Notes under the pieces: generated by a model
Seen by the model: only the letters and a program-made list of their open reading frames with translations
The model's database searches: none
Told to the model about the DNA's origin: nothing
Assembly: GCA_003241175.1 (NCBI GenBank)
Contig: QFOI01000164.1
Coordinates: forward strand, 1 to 7,569
Direction: 5' to 3'
DNA from: Pseudopedobacter saltans
GTDB taxonomy: Bacteria; Bacteroidota; Bacteroidia; Chitinophagales; Chitinophagaceae
Length of the DNA: 7,569 nucleotides
Translations under genes and position numbers: made by a program
Shown: one piece after another, positions 1 to 4,770 of the stretch
Layout of the letters: each line of letters begins with the position of its first letter
Position numbering within the stretch: position 1 is the stretch's first letter

Positions 1-334
1 AAAAATAAGATTTCCTTTTATCGAATATCAACTAGTAGAATTCATGTTAGGAATACCAAGCAGATTCAAATTTCGCGATGGTTTCAGCGAATGGATTGTA
101 AGAAAATGGATGGAAAATAAAATGTCGAAAAACGCGTGGAGTATGACAAATCCGCCATCCAAACAAGAAAAGCTATCCATACCTAACGAGCAGCTAATGG
201 ATGCGAAAAGTACACTTGTCGCACATAAGATATTCACTAAAAAATTATTGGAGAAAAATGCAAATCCCAATCAAGAAAATGTGAATTGGCGTTTTATCAA
301 CATGGCCTATTTTCTAAACAACATAAATTTTTGA
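1..334 (+). CDS. Asparagine synthase (glutamine-hydrolysing)-like protein, C-terminal fragment (5' end outside window)
   Basis: The reading frame is open from base 2 (first full codon AAA) to the TGA at 332-334, giving about 110 residues. The gene starts upstream of the window, so the ATG at 44 is an internal Met. The opening 'RFPFIEYQLVEFMLGIPSRF' followed by 'FKFRDGFSEWIVRKWME' matches the 'R-x-PFLDHRLVEF...LP..FKI..G..K..LR' block of the synthetase domain of AsnB-type enzymes. The end, 'LVAHKIFTKKLLEK' then 'VNWRFINMAYFL', matches the usual C-terminus. AsnB enzymes make asparagine from aspartate, ATP and glutamine; many relatives sit in polysaccharide or natural-product clusters. The segment after the conserved Trp (137-139) reads W-S-M-T-N-P-P-S-K, where relatives have W-R-x-D-K-x-G-[FY]-x-P-P. 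The Arg and Lys are gone and about four residues are missing. Family assignment is good; activity as an asparagine synthase is doubtful. The amidotransferase half cannot be seen. Confidence 0.8.
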   Translation, partial: KIRFPFIEYQLVEFMLGIPSRFKFRDGFSEWIVRKWMENKMSKNAWSMTNPPSKQEKLSIPNEQLMDAKSTLVAHKIFTKKLLEKNANPNQENVNWRFINMAYFLNNINF

Positions 335-346
335 TATTTTTATATA

Positions 347-360
347 GTCATTTCAATGAC
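347..360. repeat. 14-bp perfect inverted repeat upstream of the DUF1345 gene
   Basis: GTCATT-TC-AATGAC (347-352 and 355-360) is a perfect 6-bp inverted repeat with a 2-nt centre. It lies 12-13 nt after the AsnB-like stop codon and 11 nt before the ATG at 372. As RNA it could form a 5-bp stem with a TTCA tetraloop. It is not followed by a U-tract, so it is a poor intrinsic terminator. It could be an operator or a short leader hairpin, or may have arisen by chance in AT-rich DNA. The symmetry is seen directly; any role is inference. Confidence 0.35.
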
Positions 361-371
361 AACCTTAAAAT

Positions 372-1049
372 ATGACGCAAAAGAAAAACAGTTTCTGGTT
401 TAACGGTATACATACGCTACCTAAAATAGGCATTTCGATACTTATCGGTATCATTACGATATTGTTACTTCATCCAATAGTCAAGGAAGATCTTATCCGT
501 TACATTTTGGGATACAGTGCTTTCGGAATTGTATTGTTGGGTTTTTATTGGGTAAGCTTTTACCGCTCTCCCATTAGTCATATACAAAAAGAAGCGCAAA
601 AAGAAGACAGCGGGCGAACAGTCATTTCATTTCTCATACTCATTTCTATATTGGGAAGTATACTCGCCATCCTATTGATCATCGTTTCTAAAAACGCTAA
701 TCCTCAAACGAAACTTTTACACATTGGTTCTTCCATACTTGGAGTTTCCATTGCGTGGTTTTTATTGCACACGATCTATACGGTCAAATATGCCCATATC
801 TATTACGGCAACAGCAAGTTCGAAAAAGGTTGCGGGCTATCCTTTCCAGAAGGTGATGATTACATGCCCGACTTTAAAGATTTTTTATACTTTTCGTTTG
901 TATTGGGAATGACTTTCCAAGTTTCGGATGTGAGTATAACAACAAAAAAAATGAGGCATGTAGCCTTGTGGCACAGCCTCATTTCCTTTATTTTCAATGT
1001 AGTTATCATTGCGGTAACGATCAACCTCATTGCAGGATTGGGAAGTTAA
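372..1049 (+). CDS. DUF1345 family integral membrane protein
   Basis: This 225-residue protein has hydrophobic segments at about 18-36, 43-64, 83-105, 115-137 and 198-222, plus a weaker one near 170-183. It is an inner-membrane protein with roughly five or six spans. The stretch 'GLSFPEGDD' (155-163), then 'DFKDFLYFSFVLGMTFQVSD' (167-186) and 'ITTKKMRH' (189-196), is the hallmark of the DUF1345 family, whose biochemical function is not established. The length is normal for the family. A charged loop (71-82, with a repeated QKE) separates spans 2 and 3. The ATG at 372 follows the AsnB-like stop by 37 nt with no Shine-Dalgarno sequence, so it could be a read-through partner of that gene or have its own promoter. 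Its stop codon overlaps the stop of the convergent ArsC-family gene. The family call is firm; no substrate can be proposed. Confidence 0.85.
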   Translation: MTQKKNSFWFNGIHTLPKIGISILIGIITILLLHPIVKEDLIRYILGYSAFGIVLLGFYWVSFYRSPISHIQKEAQKEDSGRTVISFLILISILGSILAILLIIVSKNANPQTKLLHIGSSILGVSIAWFLLHTIYTVKYAHIYYGNSKFEKGCGLSFPEGDDYMPDFKDFLYFSFVLGMTFQVSDVSITTKKMRHVALWHSLISFIFNVVIIAVTINLIAGLGS

Positions 1050-1053
1050 CTTC
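1042..1053. repeat. 12-bp perfect palindrome spanning two convergent stop codons
   Basis: GAAGTTAACTTC reads the same on both strands. Its central TTAA (1046-1049) contains the TAA of the plus-strand DUF1345 gene (1047-1049) and the TAA of the minus-strand ArsC-family gene (1048-1046). On either transcript it could fold as a 4-bp stem with a UUAA loop, extendable by a G-U pair on the plus transcript. That is too weak to count as a convincing terminator alone, and no strong hairpin with a U-tract is visible in the immediate surroundings. The symmetry is certain; function is inference. Confidence 0.45.
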
Positions 1054-1402
1054 TTTGATATTTGTTTTCAAATTCAGCTTCATCAAATCCCAAAGTCACA
1101 ACTTTATCATCAGATTCTATCAAAGGTCTTTTGATAACACTTGTCTTCTCCTGCATCAAAGTAATGGCGGAAGTTGCATTTTTGACTTTTGCCTTTTCTT
1201 CCTCAGAAAGACTACGCCAAGTAGTTCCTTTTTTGTTAACCAAATCTTCCCATGAAACCTGTTTGGTCCAAGAAGTCAACTTCGTTTTTGTCACGCCTTC
1301 TTTTTTATAGTCGTGAAACTCAAAAGGAATTTTATGTTCGTCCAACCAATCAACCGCTTTCTTTACAGTATTGCAATTTTTGATACCATACAACTTGTAC
1401 AT
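1046..1402 (-). CDS. ArsC/Spx-family protein, YffB type (thioredoxin-like fold, putative reductase)
   Basis: This is a 118-residue cytoplasmic protein, full length for the YffB/Spx/ArsC-like family. The N-terminal 'YGIKNCNTVKKAVDWL' (5-20) carries the single cysteine, C10, in the position of the ArsC nucleophile. 'FHDYKKEG' (29-36), 'WEDLVNKKGTTWR' (51-63), 'IKRPLI' (90-95) and 'LGFDEAEF' (104-111) are characteristic of the YffB branch. YffB homologues have been suggested to be glutathione-dependent thiol reductases, but a physiological substrate is not settled. The protein lacks a second conserved cysteine, and there are no ars genes nearby, so genuine arsenate reduction is not supported by context. 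The ATG at 1402-1400 lies 8 nt after the stop of the DUF2911 gene, so the two are probably co-transcribed. The gene ends in the shared TTAA of the convergent stop-codon palindrome. Confidence 0.85.
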   Translation of the reverse strand: MYKLYGIKNCNTVKKAVDWLDEHKIPFEFHDYKKEGVTKTKLTSWTKQVSWEDLVNKKGTTWRSLSEEEKAKVKNATSAITLMQEKTSVIKRPLIESDDKVVTLGFDEAEFENKYQRS

Positions 1403-1410
1403 AGATCGAA

Positions 1411-1998
1411 TTATTGTACGTTGAAAGAAATCTGTTCAGGTCCCCATATCAAGGTAACTTTTCCAGCTTTGTCAATTGTGTATAATAATTTTTGCGATGG
1501 AGCCAACGGTTGTTCTTGTGGTACTGTAACTGTCAACGCATCTTGATCCTTATTTTTTGAATAGTCATATGCACCCCATGTTTTCCAAACTTTATTGAAA
1601 ATCAGTGTCCATTCTTCACCATGTTTAATGGTAAAAAATGCGTATTTACCAGCTGGAAGCGCTTGTCCATTAATAGTTACGTCTTTGTCTGTTTCGAAAA
1701 CAGTTGCTTCATTGGCACCTGCACGCCATACAGTATCGTCCTTAGGTTCAACATCAATACCAGGCGTACGTCCGTTTAAAGACGGCTGACCATAATTGAT
1801 AGAAATTGTAGCGCCAGAGCTTATTGTTTCTGTAACGCTTGCAGGAGGACTAGGTCTTTTAGATTTGTCCTCTTTACTTTTAGTTGTTTCTTTTTTAGCA
1901 GATTTACTTTTTTTCTGCGCATTCGCATTGGACGCAACCAATAGAGCTCCAGCTAATAATCCACAAGCCAGAAACTTAATTATCCATGTTTTTTTCAT
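1411..1998 (-). CDS. Secreted DUF2911 domain protein
   Basis: The chosen start is the ATG at 1998-1996, giving 195 residues and a classical signal peptide: MKKTW, then a hydrophobic core (about 5-22), then 'ASNANA' with likely signal peptidase I cleavage after A27. An in-frame extension to 2028 would use a TTG and put a polar tail before the signal, so it is rejected. After cleavage comes a Lys/Ser/Thr-rich linker (about 28-48), then the DUF2911 domain (about 50-195). Its landmarks are 'SPPASVTETI', 'NGRTPG' (75-80), 'VWRAGANEAT' (90-99), 'LPAGKYAFFTI' (114-124), 'WTLIFNK' (130-136) and 'WGAYDY' (141-146). The family is common in Bacteroidota periplasms and has no established activity. The gene lies 33 nt after pdxJ and 8 nt before the ArsC-family gene, suggesting one operon. 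The domain call is strong; the role is unknown. Confidence 0.88.
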   Translation of the reverse strand: MKKTWIIKFLACGLLAGALLVASNANAQKKSKSAKKETTKSKEDKSKRPSPPASVTETISSGATISINYGQPSLNGRTPGIDVEPKDDTVWRAGANEATVFETDKDVTINGQALPAGKYAFFTIKHGEEWTLIFNKVWKTWGAYDYSKNKDQDALTVTVPQEQPLAPSQKLLYTIDKAGKVTLIWGPEQISFNVQ

Positions 1999-2031
1999 AT
2001 AATTATTGTTTTGATTTTTACTACTCAATTA

Positions 2032-2748
2032 TCAGACCAATTGTCTTTTGTATAGCTGAACTGTATTTTCCAATCCCAGATACAACGCATCGGAGATTAA
2101 CGCATGACCGATCGATACCTCGTCAATCCAAGGAATATTTTCGGAAAAAAAACGAAGATTTTCCAGATCAAGATCATGGCCGGCGTTGAGACCGAGTTTC
2201 AATTCTTTGGCACATTTTGCAGCAGAGAGATATTTTTCAATGGCAGCCTCCGGGTCTTTTAGAAAGGCGGTAGCATATCCTTCTGTGTACAACTCTACCC
2301 TATCTGCGCCAGTCTCCGCAGCACCATTAATCATAGACCTCTCAGGATCTACGAAAAGGCTCACCCTTATACCAGCTTGTTGAAAAAGGCTTACCATGTC
2401 TTTTAGATAATTTCTATGCTTAATCGTATCACACCCATGATTACTAGTCAACTGTCCTTCAAAATCTGGAACAAGTGTTACTTGATCCGGTTTGACATTC
2501 AATACAAGGTCCACAAATTTTCGTGTATCACAGTTTCCCTCAATATTAAATTCTGTTGTTATGATTTCTTTAATCTTGTAAACGTCACTATACCTAATAT
2601 GTCTCTCGTCTGGTCGAGGGTGAACCGTGATACCGTCTGCTCCAAAGTTTTGTATGTCGATGGCAGCTTTGACTACATCCGGGTTATTTCCTCCCCTACT
2701 ATTGCGTAGTGTTGCTATTTTATTGATATTTACACTTAACTTAGTCAT
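2032..2748 (-). CDS. pdxJ: Pyridoxine 5'-phosphate synthase PdxJ
   Basis: This 238-residue cytoplasmic TIM-barrel enzyme condenses 1-deoxy-D-xylulose 5-phosphate with 3-amino-2-oxopropyl phosphate to make pyridoxine 5'-phosphate, the last ring-forming step of the DXP-dependent vitamin B6 pathway. The start 'MTKLSVNINKIATLRNSRGG' matches the family N-terminus, so the ATG at 2748-2746 is chosen over an upstream in-frame TTG at 2844. Residues matching known E. coli active-site positions are N7/N9, H43 and R45 in 'DGITVHPRPDERHI', E70 in 'FNIEGN', E152 in 'VELYTEGYA' and H191 in 'LNAGHDL'. The phosphate-binding 'IGHALISDALYLGL' (213-226) is present. The loop 'LVPDFEGQLTSNHG' (92-105) is of the Bacteroidota type. 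Length is normal and nothing is missing. It appears to be the first gene of the minus-strand group, divergent from DUF3822. Confidence 0.97.
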   Translation of the reverse strand: MTKLSVNINKIATLRNSRGGNNPDVVKAAIDIQNFGADGITVHPRPDERHIRYSDVYKIKEIITTEFNIEGNCDTRKFVDLVLNVKPDQVTLVPDFEGQLTSNHGCDTIKHRNYLKDMVSLFQQAGIRVSLFVDPERSMINGAAETGADRVELYTEGYATAFLKDPEAAIEKYLSAAKCAKELKLGLNAGHDLDLENLRFFSENIPWIDEVSIGHALISDALYLGLENTVQLYKRQLV

Positions 2749-2835
2749 TACATTTCCTATTTGAAAAACAAATATAGCCAATAGGACTAAAGATATAATT
2801 GCTTGAATATTTGTAACATTGCAATTTAAATCATC
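2749..2835. promoter_or_regulatory. Divergent intergenic region between pdxJ and the DUF3822-rsmD operon
   Basis: These 87 nt must carry the promoters for both outward-facing groups unless promoters lie inside genes. On the minus strand there is an exact match to the Bacteroidota -7 consensus TAnnTTTG (TATATTTG, 2776-2769), about 20 nt before the pdxJ ATG. No TTTG-like -33 element is visible at 19-21 nt from it. On the plus strand, TATAATTG (2794-2801) and AATATTTG (2806-2813) each differ at one consensus base, again without a clear -33 box. A 6-bp inverted repeat, AATTGC (2797-2802) and GCAATT (2821-2826), flanks the region where plus-strand transcription might begin. Neither gene has a Shine-Dalgarno sequence. 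The promoter role is inferred mainly from gene orientation. Confidence 0.5.
2769..2776 (-). promoter_or_regulatory. Candidate Bacteroidota-type -7 box for pdxJ
   Basis: TATATTTG on the minus strand fits TAnnTTTG exactly and would place the transcript start roughly 10-15 nt ahead of the pdxJ ATG. The missing -33 element and the high AT content mean this could be a chance match. Confidence 0.35.
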
Positions 2836-3660
2836 ATGGCACAAAAAATTTTAGGGATTTATAGCCCTTCGACAACTAAAGATCGTCTGTTTTTGGAGAT
2901 AAGCAAAGACCATATTGCTTGCTGGATCTTGAACAATGAAACAGGTGAACTTTTAAGTTTTGAATTGTTTCAACTGAAACCTGAAAAATCTTTTGAAGAA
3001 TCATTCAAAGCCGTGATGCAAAATTCTGGTCTTTTGGCGCAATACAATGCCAAAGAGGAAGTACACGTTATTTGGGAAAATGAGTTTGCGGAGATTTTAC
3101 CTCAAACCTATCTAGAATCTTGTTCGGACAATATCATCAAGATGATGATGCCATATCAATCCAACGACACCAAGATACAACATTACGAAACCAATGGTTT
3201 TTCTGTTTTGTATCAGGTCGACCAATCTATTAGTGAAACTATTCACAATGTTTTTCCCAACTACAAATCTGTACACAAATACGGAGCGATAAGCAAGGTC
3301 TTAATCAACAGTATAGCCAAACCAGAATTGGTCTTGCATCTTTTATGTTTTCAGAAACACTCCATATTGACAGCGGTCCAAGATGGTCAACTCCTGTTTA
3401 TTAAAAGAATCAAATTTTTATCACCGTTGGATGCAGTTTATCATGTGGTCAATGCTGCCAATCAATATGGAAAAAACATGGATGATGTAACTGTAGTCCT
3501 ATCCGGAATGGTGGAAAACAATTCTAGTTTGTTTGATGCGATTTACAAATATATTCCGCACATTGAGATTGATTCCGTCACCAAAAATCTTTTTGACACG
3601 GAAAAATTCAGCGATTATCCAGAACATTTCTTTGTACCATTTTTCAAATACGCAATATGA
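2836..3660 (+). CDS. DUF3822 family protein, upstream partner of rsmD
   Basis: This is a 274-residue soluble protein with no signal peptide and no membrane span. It resembles the DUF3822 family of Bacteroidota. Supporting features are the N-terminal strand-rich 'DRLFLEISKDHIACWILNN' (16-34), the central 'LVLHLLCFQKHSILTAVQDG' (165-184), the segment 'LLFIKRIKFLSPLDAVYHVV' (186-205), which leads into 'NQYGKNMDDVTVVLSG' (209-224), and the C-terminal 'YPEHFFVPFFKYA'. The alternation of beta-hairpins and the late 'VVLSG' strand suggests an actin/ASKHA-like fold such as PilM, but no clear ATP-binding motif can be seen, so this is only inference. The gene overlaps rsmD by ATGA (3657-3660), implying translational coupling and perhaps a joint role. 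The ATG at 2836 is the first good start after the divergent spacer. Function is unknown. Confidence 0.8.
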   Translation: MAQKILGIYSPSTTKDRLFLEISKDHIACWILNNETGELLSFELFQLKPEKSFEESFKAVMQNSGLLAQYNAKEEVHVIWENEFAEILPQTYLESCSDNIIKMMMPYQSNDTKIQHYETNGFSVLYQVDQSISETIHNVFPNYKSVHKYGAISKVLINSIAKPELVLHLLCFQKHSILTAVQDGQLLFIKRIKFLSPLDAVYHVVNAANQYGKNMDDVTVVLSGMVENNSSLFDAIYKYIPHIEIDSVTKNLFDTEKFSDYPEHFFVPFFKYAI

Positions 3661-4190
3661 GAATCATCTCAGGAAAATTTGGCGGAAGAAAAATAAAGCC
3701 ACCCGTCAAGATGCCTTATACAAGGCCTACCACAGACATAGCGAAAGAAGGCCTTTTCAATATATTGCAAAACAGGATCAACTTAGACGATATCAAAACC
3801 CTGGATCTCTTTGGTGGTACGGGATGCATCAGCTACGAATTGGCATCACGTGGTGCATCCAGTCAGATCATTGTAGAAAAAGATCCACAGATGGCGCAAT
3901 TCATCCAAAACAATTTGGATATGTTGGGCGTTGACAAGGCATTAGTGTTAAGGCAAGATGTTTTTCAGTATTTGGAAAAATGCAATGAACAGTTTGATTT
4001 TATTTTTGCGGGACCGCCCTATGCATTGGGAACAATCGACGAATTACCTAAAATAATCGTCAGCAAAAAACTCATCTCCGACAAAGGCTATTTTGTATTG
4101 GAACACACACCCAGAAACAATTACGAAAAGTTTGAAGGTTTCAGTTTTGCAAGGAATTACGGAACCACGATCTTCTCTTTTTTTGAATAA
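3657..4190 (+). CDS. rsmD: RsmD family 16S rRNA (guanine-N2)-methyltransferase
   Basis: This 177-residue Rossmann-fold, SAM-dependent methyltransferase is expected to methylate G966 (E. coli numbering) of 16S rRNA during 30S assembly. The N-terminus 'MRIISGKFGGRKIK' and 'RPTTDIAKEGLFNIL' (23-37) are diagnostic of RsmD. SAM motif I is 'LDLFGGTGCIS' (49-59), followed by acidic 'VEKD' (73-76) and 'RQDVFQYL' (99-106). Motif IV, usually [DN]-P-P-[YF], reads F-A-G-P-P-Y (117-122) here, with Gly119 where Asp is typical. The C-terminal 'GYFVLEHTP' (144-152) is normal. Length is normal for the family. The start codon lies inside the DUF3822 stop (ATGA), and the cyclo-ligase gene follows after 7 nt. 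Family identity is secure; the Gly substitution leaves some doubt about catalytic rate or substrate. Confidence 0.93.
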   Translation: MRIISGKFGGRKIKPPVKMPYTRPTTDIAKEGLFNILQNRINLDDIKTLDLFGGTGCISYELASRGASSQIIVEKDPQMAQFIQNNLDMLGVDKALVLRQDVFQYLEKCNEQFDFIFAGPPYALGTIDELPKIIVSKKLISDKGYFVLEHTPRNNYEKFEGFSFARNYGTTIFSFFE

Positions 4191-4197
4191 ATAGCAG

Positions 4198-4770
4198 ATG
4201 AACAAGGACGAACTAAGAAAAATCTATACGGCAAAAAGAAAATCATTATCACACAAAGAAATAATGATTGCTACGGACTTGCTGCTGATTCAGTTTCAGA
4301 ATTTACATCTGCCATTTATCGAAACGGTCCTCTCCTATCGACCCATCATTTCCAAACAAGAAATCAATATGGACCTATTGGAAAGTTATCTTCAAATAAC
4401 CAATCCATCCATCGAGTTTTGTTATCCCATATTGGATTGGAACTCCAATACTTTCTCGGCGAGAGCTACCGATTCCGACACGGAGTTTACAACAAATGCC
4501 TGGGGAATTGAAGAACCGATTTCCGATATAGTTGTAGATCCGGAAGACATCGATTTAGTGTTTGTTCCCTTACTTGCTTTTGATCAAAATGGAGATAGGC
4601 TTGGTTATGGAAAAGGTTTTTATGATCGCTACCTTTCTCTGTGTAGACCAGACGCAATTAAGATTGGATTTTCTTTTTTTTCTCCTGAGGAAAAAATCTC
4701 TGATTCCTCTACACTGGATATTCCATTAAATTTTGGAATCACTCCTGACAAGATTTATGCATTCTCCTAA
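4198..4770 (+). CDS. fau: 5-formyltetrahydrofolate cyclo-ligase (5,10-methenyltetrahydrofolate synthetase)
   Basis: This 190-residue cytoplasmic enzyme converts 5-formyl-THF to 5,10-methenyl-THF using ATP. It returns a dead-end folate to the one-carbon pool and relieves inhibition of folate enzymes. The N-terminal 'LRKIYTAKRKSLS' (6-18) is the usual basic substrate-binding helix. 'SYRPIISKQEIN' (47-58) and 'NAWGIEEP' (100-107) are conserved family positions. The signature 'LLAFDQNGDRLGYGKGFYDR' (125-144) carries the Gly/Lys-rich ATP-binding loop, and 'DIPLNFGITPDKIY' (174-187) matches the family's C-terminal strand. Length is typical. The ATG at 4198 follows the rsmD stop by 7 nt, and the last 14 nt overlap the start of lpxK. 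There is no functional link to its neighbours beyond a shared growth-related operon. Some homologues are named ygfA, yqgN or MTHFS. Confidence 0.95.
   Translation: MNKDELRKIYTAKRKSLSHKEIMIATDLLLIQFQNLHLPFIETVLSYRPIISKQEINMDLLESYLQITNPSIEFCYPILDWNSNTFSARATDSDTEFTTNAWGIEEPISDIVVDPEDIDLVFVPLLAFDQNGDRLGYGKGFYDRYLSLCRPDAIKIGFSFFSPEEKISDSSTLDIPLNFGITPDKIYAFS

Noticed and set aside
44..334. A stand-alone 96-residue gene starting at the ATG at 44
   Set aside because: The frame is open to the left edge and the residues before this ATG match the conserved AsnB block, so it is an internal Met of a truncated gene.
586..610. Short repeated AAAAAGAAG in the DUF1345 gene
   Set aside because: It is a two-copy lysine/glutamate codon repeat in a charged loop, expected by chance in AT-rich DNA.
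1046..1402. Arsenate reductase or arsenic-resistance role for the ArsC-fold gene
   Set aside because: The sequence follows the YffB branch, and no arsR, arsB or acr3-like gene is nearby.
1960..1970. Possible lipoprotein lipobox at the Cys of the DUF2911 signal peptide
   Set aside because: Residues before the Cys are F-L-A rather than L-[AS]-[GA], and the Cys lies only 12 residues in, inside the hydrophobic core. An ANA signal peptidase I site downstream fits better.
1062..2002. Several plus-strand open frames (1062-1310, 1313-1546, 1595-1789, 1796-2002)
   Set aside because: All lie antisense to the ArsC-family and DUF2911 genes, which have clear family motifs. The frames have no motifs or spacing of their own.
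1999..2028. Longer N-terminus for the DUF2911 protein from 2028
   Set aside because: The codon is TTG and the ten extra polar residues would precede a clean MKK signal peptide.
2749..2844. Extended PdxJ with a hydrophobic N-terminal segment from 2844
   Set aside because: It begins at TTG, would overlap the DUF3822 start, and adds 32 residues absent from the PdxJ family. The hydrophobic run is AT-rich promoter DNA read through.
3533..3934. 133-codon open frame across the DUF3822-rsmD junction
   Set aside because: It overlaps two well-supported genes in another frame, is rich in Arg and His, and has no recognisable domain.
4733..4756. TTG start of LpxK at 4733
   Set aside because: The family N-terminus and the nearby ATG at 4757 favour the shorter form, and there is no ribosome-binding sequence to support the TTG.
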